Below, one piece after another: positions 17,491 to 25,473 of a stretch of DNA of 64,000 bases. The number at the start of each line of letters is the position of its first letter. The first letter of the stretch is position 1. The notes beneath the pieces were generated by a model, which saw only the letters and a program-made list of their open reading frames with translations, was not told where the DNA came from and did not search any database. The position numbers and the translations under genes were made by a program. The DNA comes from Micromonospora sp. WMMD1155 (GTDB taxonomy: Bacteria > Actinomycetota > Actinomycetes > Mycobacteriales > Micromonosporaceae), in assembly GCF_029581275.1 (NCBI RefSeq), contig NZ_CP120742.1:2020501-2084500 (forward strand), read 5' to 3'.

Positions 17491-17525
17491 TATTCCTCCT
17501 CCAAGGATCGTCTGTGCAGCACCAA

Positions 17526-17535
17526 CTATTTATAG
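17526..17535. promoter_or_regulatory. azoR extended -10 region within a short palindrome (candidate MarR operator)
   Basis: CTAT-TT-ATAG is palindromic. On the minus strand it supplies TGCTATAAA, an extended -10 element (TGnTATAAA) about 35 bases upstream of the azoR start codon. Binding of the divergent MarR protein here would block azoR transcription; that link is inferred. Confidence 0.45.
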
Positions 17536-17572
17536 CAGGCCGATGTTCCTCCGAGTCGGTAGACTGGGTCAC

Positions 17573-18052
17573 ATGTCCGCGCAGCCGCTCGACACCTCGG
17601 AGCACCGCTCGGGCGCACTCCTGGACCACCTGGCCCGGCGCATGCGGCTGCGGTCGGAGTCGGTGCTGGCACCGCTGGGGCTCCGCCCCCGGCACCTGGT
17701 CGCGCTCACCGTGCTCCGCGACAGCGGCGGGAGCAGCCAGCAGGCGCTCGCCAGCACACTGGAGATGGACAGCACCAACATCGTCGGGCTGCTCAACGAC
17801 CTCGAAGCCGACCAACTGGTCGAGCGACGCCGTTCGCCCGAGGACCGTCGGCGACACGTCGTCGAACTCACCGAAGACGGTGCGAAACGCCTCAGCGAGG
17901 CGGAATGCGCCCTCGCGAGTGCTGAGGACGAGGTGCTGGGAGCGTTGGGGCCCGCCGACCGGGAAACGCTCTACGAATTGCTTCGACGTGCCGTCAACAC
18001 GTCACCGGCCATCTGCACAGAGGCGCTCCGCGCCGACGTCGACTCCTGCTGA
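17573..18052 (+). CDS. MarR family transcriptional regulator
   Basis: A 159-residue winged-helix regulator. The MarR core is clear: HLVALTVLRDSGGSSQQALASTLEMDSTNIVGLLNDLEADQLV (helix-turn-helix), followed by the wing ERRRSPEDRRRHVVELTEDG. The last residues include two cysteines (ICTEALRADVDSC), which could make it redox- or electrophile-responsive, as in the DUF24/OhrR-like regulators of azoreductases. The ATG at 17573 is where the conserved N-terminal helix starts. The divergent azoreductase gene is the likely target. Confidence 0.87.
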   Translation: MSAQPLDTSEHRSGALLDHLARRMRLRSESVLAPLGLRPRHLVALTVLRDSGGSSQQALASTLEMDSTNIVGLLNDLEADQLVERRRSPEDRRRHVVELTEDGAKRLSEAECALASAEDEVLGALGPADRETLYELLRRAVNTSPAICTEALRADVDSC

Positions 18053-18069
18053 CGGGGCGCGGGTAGCCG

Positions 18070-19083
18070 TCAGGCGGTCGTCGCCGACTGGGGGCGGTCG
18101 TCGCGTACGTGCACCAGCATGTCGCCGGTCTCGATCACCGCACCGGCCCGGTCGGCCAGGGTGACCACCTTGCCCCGCCGCACCAGGGCGATCACCAGTG
18201 AGTCCAGCTCACGCGGCGATCGGCCCACCTCGTCCCGCTCCGCCGAACGCATCGCCAACGCCATGCCCTGCCCCGGAGTCAGCAGGTCCTCCACCACGTC
18301 GATCAGCGGCGGTGCCGAGGTGGAGAGACCGAGCAGCCGGCCCGCGGTCGCCGAGGAGACGATCACGTGGTGCGCGCCGCTCTGCTTGAGCAACGGGGCG
18401 TTCTCCGCCTCCCGTGCCGCCGCGATGATCCGCACCTGGCCGGCGGTGAGCTGCCGAACGGTCAGCGCGACCAGGACCGAGGCGTCGTCGCTGTCCGTCG
18501 CGATGATCACGGCCTTGGCGCTCTTGACGTGCGCCTCGTTCAGCACCGACGAGCGGGTCGCCGAACCCTCGATGGCGACCAGCCCGGCGGAGGTGGCCTG
18601 CCGCAGCGCGGTGGCGCTGCGCTCCACCACCACGATCCGGGAGCGGTCCAGACCGTTCTCCATCAGGGCGGAGACCGCGCTGCGCCCCTTGGTGCCGTAG
18701 CCGCAGATGATGACGTGGTCCTTCACGGCTCTCCTCCAGCGCGACAGGCGACGGCCGGTCCGGTACTGCTCGGTCAAGACTTCCAGGGTGGTGCCGACCA
18801 GGATGATCAGGAAGATCACTCGGGCCGGGGTGATGAAGAGGACGTTGACCAGCCGGGCCGACGGCGTCGCCGGGGTGATGTCCCCGTAACCGGTGGTCGA
18901 GAGCGACACGACCGCGTAGTAGAAGCAGTCGAGCAGGGTGAGGCCGTCCTCGTTGACGTCGCGGTAGCCGTCCCGGCCCAGGTAGACCGCGGCGACCACG
19001 GCGAAGACCAGGCCCAGGGCGGCGGCGAGCCGTAGGCTCAGCGCGCTCAGCGGGCCCCGACGCTGCGCGGGGAAATGGATCAC
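18070..19083 (-). CDS. Two-TM potassium channel with cytosolic TrkA (RCK) domains
   Basis: A 337-residue potassium channel subunit. Two hydrophobic helices flank a pore loop whose selectivity filter reads STTGYGDITPAT. A TrkA-N/RCK nucleotide-binding domain follows (VIICGYGTKGRSAVSAL, with IIATDSDDASVLVAL), then a TrkA-C domain at the end. It would assemble as a tetramer and gate K+ flux by ligand or nucleotide binding. I choose the GTG at 19083 because conserved sequence starts there; the longer frame to 19218 adds an Arg-rich leader unlike the family. It is divergent from clgR. Confidence 0.87.
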   Translation of the reverse strand: MIHFPAQRRGPLSALSLRLAAALGLVFAVVAAVYLGRDGYRDVNEDGLTLLDCFYYAVVSLSTTGYGDITPATPSARLVNVLFITPARVIFLIILVGTTLEVLTEQYRTGRRLSRWRRAVKDHVIICGYGTKGRSAVSALMENGLDRSRIVVVERSATALRQATSAGLVAIEGSATRSSVLNEAHVKSAKAVIIATDSDDASVLVALTVRQLTAGQVRIIAAAREAENAPLLKQSGAHHVIVSSATAGRLLGLSTSAPPLIDVVEDLLTPGQGMALAMRSAERDEVGRSPRELDSLVIALVRRGKVVTLADRAGAVIETGDMLVHVRDDRPQSATTA

Positions 19084-19260
19084 CGTCGAACCTGCTCCCC
19101 CGCCGTCGCCTGCACGCCCACAACATAGCGGGTACGCCGCGGTTCGCACGTCCGGGTCGCGTCCGACGAGACGGTACGGGCCCCGCATGGGTCGGCCCGG
19201 ACGGCCGTGGACAGGCATGATGAGGGTGTTCCCGACGACGACCGCGAGAGTGAGGCCGGC

Positions 19261-19746
19261 ATGTCGTTGCTGCGACGAGTCATCGGCGGAGTGTTGCGCC
19301 GACTACGCCAGAGCCAGGGCCGCACGCTGCGCGAGGTCGCCGCTGCCGCCGGGGTCTCCGTGCCCTACCTGTCCGAGGTGGAACGGGGCCGCAAGGAAGC
19401 CTCCTCGGAGGTGCTCGCGGCGATCTGCCGAGCGCTCGGCATCCGCCTCTCCGACCTGTTGGAGGAGGCCCGCGACGACCTGCGCCGCGTCGAGCCGCGC
19501 ATCCCGGCCACCCCACGGGCGACACTCGGCCGCTTCGAGCAGGCCGGGGTGGCCCGACGCGACGCGAGCCAACACGCCCTCCGGACGAGCCGACCCGTCC
19601 TGCACCGGGCCCCCGGTGCGACCGGGCCGACCCTCCGCGTCGGGGCGGCGGCCTCCGCTGGTGGCGCACGCCCCGGTCCGCGTACCGCCGCGTTGTCGGC
19701 CTGTGTGCGGGCCCGGGCGGGTGCGCGGCGGGTGACAGTCGCGTAG
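19261..19746 (+). CDS. clgR: XRE-type helix-turn-helix activator, ClgR-like
   Basis: DNA-binding protein of 161 residues. The HTH_3 domain sits at about residues 15-75 (LRQSQGRTLREVAAAAGVSVPYLSEVERGRKEASSEVLAAI), exactly as in ClgR, the actinobacterial activator of clp protease genes. A clpP gene lies 136 bases downstream on the same strand, which supports the assignment. The C-terminal 70 residues are Arg/Ala-rich and without evident structure. In other species the ClgR C-terminus is a ClpP degradation signal; whether this tail plays that part is open. The ATG at 19261 starts the conserved region. Confidence 0.83.
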   Translation: MSLLRRVIGGVLRRLRQSQGRTLREVAAAAGVSVPYLSEVERGRKEASSEVLAAICRALGIRLSDLLEEARDDLRRVEPRIPATPRATLGRFEQAGVARRDASQHALRTSRPVLHRAPGATGPTLRVGAAASAGGARPGPRTAALSACVRARAGARRVTVA

Positions 19747-19756
19747 GCCGCGCGGG

Positions 19757-19788
19757 TTCTGCCGTCGGCGGATCTGCCGGCGGCAGAA
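19757..19788. promoter_or_regulatory. Inverted repeats upstream of clpP
   Basis: TTCTGCCG (19757-19764) pairs with CGGCAGAA (19781-19788). The right part is itself a palindrome, TCTGCC-GGC-GGCAGA (19773-19787). It lies between clgR and clpP, so it is either a clgR terminator or an operator for clpP. Confidence 0.4.
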
Positions 19789-19882
19789 TCACTGGGCCGG
19801 CCGCCACCGCTGGCCGCACGCTGGAGAGGCCGGTCCCCCGGGTGGCTCGACCGCCCGCCGGCACGGTGGAGGGTGGCGGCAC

Positions 19883-20482
19883 ATGATCTGGTACGACACG
19901 ACCATGCGGGACGGCGGGCAGCCGTCCTTCGGCGACCAGGTGTTCGAGCGGCTGTTGCGGGAGCGGATCGTCTTCCTCGGCACCGAGGTGACCGAGGAGT
20001 CGGCCAACCAGATCTGCGCGCAGATCCTGCTGCTCGCCGCCGAGGACGCCGACTCGGACATCTACCTCTACATCAACTCCCCAGGCGGTTCGGTGAGCGC
20101 CGGGATGGCGGTCTACGACACGATGCGCTACGTCCGCAACGACGTGGCCACGCTGGCGCTCGGATTCGCCGGCTCGATGGGGCAGTTCCTGCTCTGCGCG
20201 GGCGCGGCCGGCAAGCGGTACGCGTTACCGCACTCGCGGATCATGATGCACCAGCCCTCCGGAGGGATGGGCGGCACCGCCTCGGACATCACCATTCAGG
20301 CGGAGAACATGCTGCACGTGAAGCGGACGATGCAGGAGCTGATCGCCCAGCACAGTGGACGGACGCTCGAGGAGATCCAACGCGACTGGGACCGGGACCG
20401 GTGGTTCACCGCCGAGGAGGCGCGGGAGTACGGCCTCGTCGACCATGTGCTCAGCCGAGCCGACCAGCTGGCGACCGTCTGA
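19883..20482 (+). CDS. clpP: ATP-dependent Clp protease proteolytic subunit
   Basis: Serine peptidase of 199 residues that forms the tetradecameric ClpP barrel and degrades substrates fed by a Clp ATPase. The triad is intact: Ser in FAGSMGQFLL, His in MHQPSGGMGG, and Asp in WFTAEEAREYGLVDH-type context. The INSPGGSVSAGMAVYDTM segment of the oxyanion region is also clear. The N-terminus is short, with no long propeptide. No second clpP or clpX is adjacent, so this is likely the extra ClpP, distinct from the usual clpP1P2-clpX operon. The ATG at 19883 follows GGAGGGTGG. Confidence 0.92.
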   Translation: MIWYDTTMRDGGQPSFGDQVFERLLRERIVFLGTEVTEESANQICAQILLLAAEDADSDIYLYINSPGGSVSAGMAVYDTMRYVRNDVATLALGFAGSMGQFLLCAGAAGKRYALPHSRIMMHQPSGGMGGTASDITIQAENMLHVKRTMQELIAQHSGRTLEEIQRDWDRDRWFTAEEAREYGLVDHVLSRADQLATV

Positions 20483-20565
20483 TCCCCGCCCTGCCGCCCC
20501 GGCCGACCCGCGTGGCGACTGCCGCTCGCGAAATCGGGTGGCGGTCGCCCGTTAGGGTCACGTCT

Positions 20566-21324
20566 ATGCGTCGACTGATCCCCGCCCTCACGATTGCCCT
20601 CGCCGCGACCCTGGTGGCCGGTTGCGGCACCGACTCCGGCACACCTGCGGCGTCAGGTTCCTCCGCCGCGCCCAAACTGGAGCCGGTGGCCGCCGTCCAG
20701 CAGGGCATGGAGAGCAGCCTCGCCGGCACGCTCACCATGGACGCCTCGGTGAAGGCCGGCAACCAGTCGATCACCATGAGCGGAAAGATCGACACGGTCG
20801 CCCGCACCCTCCACGTCACCGGCAAGGCCCCGGAACCGGTCGAGGCGCGCATCATCGGCGACGCCGCCTACATCAAGTCGGACTCCGCCGACGGCGAGAA
20901 GCCGTGGATGAAGATCGACCTCACCAAGCTCAGGCCGAACAGCTCGCTGCGCCAGTCCTTCGACCTGAAGGCGCAGACCGGCCTCATCGGCGGCGTCGTC
21001 TCCGCACAGGAGGTGGGCAACGGCCGTTACACCGGCGTCGCCGACCTGGAGAAGGCCGCTGCCGCCGCCAACACGGACGGCGGAATGCGCGCCGGCCTCG
21101 AATCGACCGCCAAGCTGGCGAAGGACCCCAAGGCCATCCCGTTCGAAGCGGCTGTCGACGCCGACGGGCGCCTCACCGCGCTCTCCTACACCATCGCCAC
21201 GAAGTCCCTGGGTGACCTCGTCACCGACATGCGGATGAGCGACTTCGGCAAGCCCGTCACGGTGGAGGCACCGCCCGCCGCGGAGACCGAAGCGGCCTCC
21301 GCGGACATGTACAAGTTCCTCTGA
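20566..21324 (+). CDS. Secreted lipoprotein, LppX/LprG-like
   Basis: A 252-residue lipoprotein. The signal peptide ends in the lipobox LVAGC, with Cys at residue 20, so it should be lipidated on the outer face of the membrane. The mature part (QQGMESSLAGTLTMDASVKAG, ARIIGDAAYIKSD, PWMKIDLTKL and a C-terminal SYTIATKSLGDLVTDMRMSDFGKPV) has the strand pattern of the LppX_LprAFG or LolA-like half-barrel that carries lipids. The ATG at 20566 opens the signal peptide; the long upstream frame is antisense noise over clpP. Ligand unknown. Confidence 0.83.
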   Translation: MRRLIPALTIALAATLVAGCGTDSGTPAASGSSAAPKLEPVAAVQQGMESSLAGTLTMDASVKAGNQSITMSGKIDTVARTLHVTGKAPEPVEARIIGDAAYIKSDSADGEKPWMKIDLTKLRPNSSLRQSFDLKAQTGLIGGVVSAQEVGNGRYTGVADLEKAAAAANTDGGMRAGLESTAKLAKDPKAIPFEAAVDADGRLTALSYTIATKSLGDLVTDMRMSDFGKPVTVEAPPAAETEAASADMYKFL

Positions 21325-21354
21325 CCCGCCGGTACGACCTCGGCCGCACCGGCC

Positions 21355-21389
21355 CAGCGTGGGCTGCGGACCTCCCGTAGCCCACGCTG
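21355..21389 (+). terminator. Terminator of the lipoprotein gene
   Basis: Perfect 11-bp inverted repeat (21355-21365, 21379-21389) with a 13-base loop, 30 bases after the stop. Confidence 0.65.
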
Positions 21390-21468
21390 TGCCGCAGGTC
21401 ACAGCCTCGCTCGTAACATCTCGCAGCCCCACCCCGTCCTTGAGGCAGACAGCCACAAGGGAGGGCAC

Positions 21469-21819
21469 ATGTTCGCCACGTACGTCACCGTCACCATCCT
21501 CGCCTCGGTCTTCACCGGCATCGCCGCCGTCACCTACCTGATGGGCCACGACTACCCGAAGGCCCAGGCGGACATGAAGCGGGTGCCGCACTCGTGGTTA
21601 CCGCGGTTGGGTGCGACGCTCGCCGCCGGCTCCCTGGGACTGCTCGTCGGGTTCGCCGTGCCACTGCTCGGAACACTCGCCGCCGCCGGCCTCGTCCTGT
21701 ACTTCGTCGGCGCGCTCATCGCACACCTGCGGGTCGGCTCGCGCAAACTCGTGGGATGGGCGGTCTTCTTCGTGACCTCGATCGCCGCGCTGGTGGTGAA
21801 CCTCGCCCACCACTGGTGA
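21469..21819 (+). CDS. DoxX family membrane protein
   Basis: A 116-residue integral membrane protein with four hydrophobic helices, matching the DoxX/DoxX-like family in size and pattern: MFATYVTVTILASVFTGIAAVTYL at the start, then PHSWLPRLGATLAAGSLGLL and a VGALIAHLRVG turn. Relatives act in sulfur oxidation or in redox stress systems, but most are uncharacterised. GGAGGG stands upstream of the ATG at 21469. It is monocistronic, between the lipoprotein terminator and a convergent reductase gene. Confidence 0.83.
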   Translation: MFATYVTVTILASVFTGIAAVTYLMGHDYPKAQADMKRVPHSWLPRLGATLAAGSLGLLVGFAVPLLGTLAAAGLVLYFVGALIAHLRVGSRKLVGWAVFFVTSIAALVVNLAHHW

Positions 21820-21837
21820 CCCGGTTCAGACGGGTGC

Positions 21838-22401
21838 TCAGCGCCTGGTCTCGTACCTGGTCAAGACCACACCGCCGGGGAACGTGCGGGTTTCCACCAG
21901 GGTCAGGTTCACCCACCTGTCCAGGGCCGTGAAGAACGGCTTGCCCCCACCGATCAGGACCGGGTGGGTGACGACCGCGTACTCGTCGATCAGCCCCTCC
22001 CGCATGGCCGCCGCGGCGAGCGTGGCGCCGGCGATGTCCAGGGTGCCGCCGTCCTCGGCCTTGAGCCGGGTGATCTCGCTGATCGCGTCGCCGCTGAACA
22101 GGCGGGCGTTCCAGTCGACCGAGCTGATCGTCGAGGAGAACACCACCTTCGGCATGTCCCGCCAGCGGCCGGCGAACTCGATCTCCGCCGGTCTGGCGCC
22201 CGGCCGCTGGTCGGCGGTCGGCCAGTGGGAACTCATCGCCTCCCACAGTCTGCGCCCGTAGAGCGCCGTGCCCGTCGCCGCCACCCGGTCGGACCACCAC
22301 TGGAACAGCTCGTCGCTCGGCACACCCCAGCCGAGATCGTCGCCGGGGGCGGCGACGTAGCCGTCCAGGCTCACGCTCATACCGAAGGTCAGTTCCCGCA
22401 T
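21838..22401 (-). CDS. Dihydrofolate reductase family protein (RibD C-terminal domain)
   Basis: A 187-residue stand-alone RibD_C/DHFR-fold reductase. MRELTFGMSVSLDGYVAAPGDD is the typical opening, and TALYGRRLWEAM and the glycine-rich NADPH segment DIAGATLAAAAM follow. The end of the fold is DEYAVVTHPVLIGGGKPFF. These proteins are common and unlinked to riboflavin genes; a true folate or riboflavin role is not implied, and the substrate is unknown. The ATG at 22401 starts the conserved domain; the 15 residues upstream in frame do not belong to the fold. Confidence 0.87.
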   Translation of the reverse strand: MRELTFGMSVSLDGYVAAPGDDLGWGVPSDELFQWWSDRVAATGTALYGRRLWEAMSSHWPTADQRPGARPAEIEFAGRWRDMPKVVFSSTISSVDWNARLFSGDAISEITRLKAEDGGTLDIAGATLAAAAMREGLIDEYAVVTHPVLIGGGKPFFTALDRWVNLTLVETRTFPGGVVLTRYETRR

Positions 22402-22633
22402 GGTGTCAGCCTCGCGTGATTCGGCACTCGGCGTAAAGAGCGACACGGCGCGGCAGGATCATCGGTCCGGCCAGGGCCACCGCCGCCGACGGAGCAGGCG
22501 ACGTCCGTACACGCTGGGCCGGGTGAGACGGGACCATGCGGTGACCGACAGCGGCCGGGCCCCGGCCTGCGGTGTCGCACACCTGTTTCCATGGAACGGG
22601 ATGGGTATTGCCGGCTCAGATGGCCCTTCTGGG

Positions 22634-22706
22634 TGCCCCCGGCAGGATTCGAACCTGCGACACACGGTTTAGGAAACCGATGCTCTATCCCCTGAGCTAC
22701 GGGGGC
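22634..22706 (-). tRNA. tRNA-Arg (anticodon CCT)
   Basis: A 73-nt cloverleaf on the minus strand. The acceptor stem GCCCCCG pairs with CGGGGGC, the discriminator is A, and the T-arm has GGTTCGAATCC. The anticodon CCT (22673 to 22671) sits in a 7-base loop, closed by a stem of GGTTT and AAACC. CCA is not encoded. It reads AGG codons. Confidence 0.95.
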
Positions 22707-22810
22707 GCGAGGGCACAGTCTAGCGACCTTGGGGTTCACCTGGGGTGGCAGGGAGCGGCCCCCGTTCACCCACGTTCCCCGGACCGCCGTTCTCCCAGCC
22801 CAGGGAGTCT

Positions 22811-23167
22811 CTACGCGAGTTCGCATGGTGCCAGCTCTGCTGATCTTGGTTGTTTGGGCTGGTAGGGGATCTTGTCGCGGATGCAGGCCCAGAGGACGTT
22901 GAGGCGTTGTCTGGACAGGGCGGCGGTGGCTTGGCGGTGGGTCTTCCCCTCGGCTCGTTTCTTGTCGTAGTAGGCGCGTGATCGTGGGCAGTGGGTCAGG
23001 GCGGTGAAGCTGGACATGCTGAACACCCGGCGTAGGCCGCGGTGGTAGCGGTGCGGTCGGATCTGGTGACCCTGCCTGCGGCCGGAGTCGCGGGATACCG
23101 GGGCGAGCCCGGCGTGGGCGGCGAGTAGCCACAACTTCGGAAAGGGCGATCGGTCGCAAGTCTCCAT
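22811..23167 (-). pseudogene. IS110-family transposase, C-terminal remnant
   Basis: This 118-residue open frame corresponds to the C-terminal Transposase_20 part of IS110-type transposases: AAHAGLAPVSRDSGRRQG, RYHRGLRRVFSMSSFTAL, RAYYDKKRAEGKTHRQATAALSRQRLNVLWACIRD. The N-terminal DEDD catalytic domain is missing altogether, so the gene is dead. I see no terminal repeats, but IS110 elements normally lack them. It lies 104 bases from the tRNA-Arg gene and marks the start of an accessory patch. Confidence 0.85.
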
Positions 23168-23208
23168 CCAGTGCTGATGCAGCGGTCGTCAGCGAGGGCC
23201 GGGGCGTC

Positions 23209-23532
23209 CTACTCCAAGCTGGCCATGACATCGGCAGCACACACCCAGACAGTCACCCGACCCTCCGGGTCCACACGGCAAACGACGAACTTCGATGTAC
23301 GGTTGCGGTCCTGCGGACACCCGGAGCACAAGCCGCCGCCGTCAGGGGCGTCGCGCCGGAACGCCGAGCGGTTCACGATCTTGCGCGCCTCGGTGATAGT
23401 CACCGGGCGGCGCACCATGCCGTCAGGTGTCGAGGCCTGCGAGGTTGCGTTCGAGCAGGCTGGGCTTGCGGGCGTGCAGCCCTTGCCGCGCTGCACGGTC
23501 CCACCGACGGGACGGTGACGCTTCCGCGCCAT
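23209..23532 (-). CDS. Small hypothetical protein with Cys-rich segment
   Basis: An open frame of 107 residues that I do not recognise. The C-terminal half looks protein-like: TITEARKIVNRSAFRRDAP, then GGGLCSGCPQDRNRTSKFVVCRV and VTVWVCAADVM, with CxxC and two further Cys that could bind a metal. The N-terminal 40 residues are low-complexity. The start (ATG 23530-23532) overlaps the 5' end of the opposite-strand ORF by 18 bases, so at least one of the two is a remnant. It lies in the IS110-marked patch. Confidence 0.4.
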   Translation of the reverse strand: MARKRHRPVGGTVQRGKGCTPASPACSNATSQASTPDGMVRRPVTITEARKIVNRSAFRRDAPDGGGLCSGCPQDRNRTSKFVVCRVDPEGRVTVWVCAADVMASLE

Positions 23533-23760
23533 CTTGACTGGTCCGGGCACGCCGAATACGACCTGAACCGACCCGCACGCCTGGCCAGCATGTACAAGGT
23601 GGTGCTCACCGAAGCCAGCACGACCGAGGATCTGAACACCTGGCTCAACGCCGAACTCCTCCGGCGGCTCTGGCCCACCCTCTGGCTGCCACCCCAGCTC
23701 CGGCAGCGCTGGGAAGAAGCCTCCCCCGAACTCGCCGCGACCCGCAGCAACACGGCGTAG
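23515..23760 (+). CDS. Hypothetical protein, probable C-terminal remnant
   Basis: An 81-residue frame with a protein-like composition (LDWSGHAEYDLNRPARL, MYKVVLTEASTTEDLNTWLN, LLRRLWPTLWLPPQLRQRWEE). This resembles the last helical module of larger actinobacterial hypotheticals rather than a complete small protein. No family is assigned. It lacks a convincing ribosome binding site and starts in a region antisense to another ORF. I treat it as debris from an insertion or deletion next to the IS110 remnant. Confidence 0.45.
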   Translation: MTLPRHLDWSGHAEYDLNRPARLASMYKVVLTEASTTEDLNTWLNAELLRRLWPTLWLPPQLRQRWEEASPELAATRSNTA

Positions 23761-23900
23761 CGGCGGACCTCTTCCACGGCCGCCCCCGCTGACGGGCCCG
23801 CAGATCGAACACCAGATGACCGCATAACGAACGCACCTGGTGCCGCAAATCGAAAGCCGAGTCCCTCGCAGATCGAAGGTTCGCCCGTTATGCTGCTGCC

Positions 23901-25163
23901 GTGCCCACACGGCACCTGATCCCCCGCCGCGCCGCCGCGCAGGTCAATGCCGCTCTGGCGGACACTCGCGTCGTCTTGATCAGCGGAGCGCGTCAAGCAG
24001 GCAAGAGCACCCTGGTCCGCCTCGTCGCCGGCGATCGTCTAGCCGAACGCCGCGATCTTGATCGTGCTCAGGACCGGGCAGCGGCTATCGCCGATCCCGT
24101 CGGGTTCGTGGACTCCTCCGAACTCCTGGTCATCGACGAGATCCAACGCGCTCCGGAACTCCTGTTGGCCATCAAGGCTGCGGTCGACGAGGACCCCCGT
24201 CCGGGCCGGTACCTGCTCACCGGATCGTCACGGCTGTTCGGCATGGTGGCTGCACCGGACGCGTTGCCCGGCCGGATGGAGACCGTGGAGCTCTGGCCGT
24301 TCTCCCAAGGAGAACTCGACGCAGCGCCGGACGGATTCGTCGACGCCGTCTTCACGCTCGGTCCGGACCTGCGACACGAGTCGGAGGTGACCCGCGCCGA
24401 CTACGCGGCCAGGATAGTGCGTGGCGGCCTACCCGAGGCCACCACCCGTACCGACCCGCGCCGCCGCCAACGGTTCCTCGACGCCTACGTCCAGGCGCTC
24501 ATCGACCGCGATGTCCGGCAGCTGTCCGACATCCAGCACAAGGGCGAGCTACGCAAACTGGTACGCCTGCTCGCGGCCAGGTCCGCGACCATCATCGCCG
24601 CCAACTCCCTCGAATCCGCCCTCGGGCTCAGTCGACCGACGATCGCCCGCTACCTCCAGGCCCTGGAAGAGATATTCCTGGTCAAACGGATCCCCGGCTG
24701 GTCCCGCAACCTGGGCACCCGCACCACCGCCGCGCCCAAACTGATCTTTGTCGACTCGGGCATCGCCGCCAACGAGACCGCGACCGACGCCCGGGCACTG
24801 CTCCGGCCGGGCGCACCGTTCGGCCCACTCCTCGGGTCATTCGTCCTGTCCGAACTCTCCCGCCAGCTCACCTGGTCCGAGCAGCCCGTCGACCTCTCTC
24901 ACTACCGCGATCAGAGCAGGTACGAAGTCGACGCGGTGCTCGAGAACCGAGCTGGTCAGGTGGTCGGGATCGAAGTCAAAGCAGCCACCACCGTCGGACC
25001 CGACGACTTCCGCGGGCTACGCCGCCTCGCCGACCGGCTCGGCGAGGACTTCATCGCCGGCATCGTCCTCTACACCGGAACCTCCACGCTGCCGTTCGGC
25101 GACAGGCTCCGCGCGATGCCTGTCAGCGCCCTGTGGGAGGTTTCCGCCTCGACAACAGACTGA
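23901..25163 (+). CDS. AAA ATPase with C-terminal DUF4143 domain
   Basis: A 420-residue ATP-binding protein. Walker A is ISGARQAGKSTLVR at about residues 28-41, Walker B is LLVIDEIQRAPELL near residue 75, and LLTGSSRLF is the sensor region. The C-terminal half is DUF4143, ending in a nuclease-like YEVDAVLENRAGQVVGIEVKA strand with the D...E-x-K pattern of the PD-(D/E)XK fold. These genes are sporadic, often in variable regions, and no function is proven; defence and toxin-antitoxin links have been suggested. The GTG at 23901 gives full length. It appears intact inside the accessory patch. Confidence 0.87.
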   Translation: MPTRHLIPRRAAAQVNAALADTRVVLISGARQAGKSTLVRLVAGDRLAERRDLDRAQDRAAAIADPVGFVDSSELLVIDEIQRAPELLLAIKAAVDEDPRPGRYLLTGSSRLFGMVAAPDALPGRMETVELWPFSQGELDAAPDGFVDAVFTLGPDLRHESEVTRADYAARIVRGGLPEATTRTDPRRRQRFLDAYVQALIDRDVRQLSDIQHKGELRKLVRLLAARSATIIAANSLESALGLSRPTIARYLQALEEIFLVKRIPGWSRNLGTRTTAAPKLIFVDSGIAANETATDARALLRPGAPFGPLLGSFVLSELSRQLTWSEQPVDLSHYRDQSRYEVDAVLENRAGQVVGIEVKAATTVGPDDFRGLRRLADRLGEDFIAGIVLYTGTSTLPFGDRLRAMPVSALWEVSASTTD

Positions 25164-25473
25164 GCCCGCTCACCAAGTCACTCCTCAGCCCCTAAGGGCT
25201 ACCGAAGAACGAGAGGCGTGGCCTGCTGATCTCCGGCAAGCGATCGCAGCGAGCCCGCGAAGCGACCGGCACGCAACAGGGGAAGACGGGAAAGCCGCAG
25301 GTCATCGGCCTGCGGACCACGTCACCGGGAGCGCCGTCGTCTCCGCCTACCCGGCGCGCGGGGCGGCGGCGGCACGGGAGATGCGGACCCGGACAGTGGT
25401 GCAGGCTGCCGCACGACGCCCAGACCCGGGATAGGCCCTTGCCGTTCAACACGAGTAGCCTTACGTTTCATCG
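25164..25473. other. Intergenic region without recognisable gene
   Basis: 310 bases between the ATPase and the M23 peptidase. It contains a weak hairpin AGCCC-CTAA-GGGCT (25187-25200), probably the end of the ATPase transcript. Short frames on both strands here lack protein-like composition. Confidence 0.5.

Noticed and set aside
22600..22760. Attachment site duplication at the tRNA-Arg 3' end
   Set aside because: Integrases usually use the tRNA 3' half, which faces away from the accessory patch. I see no repeat of the tRNA end within the window and no integrase gene.
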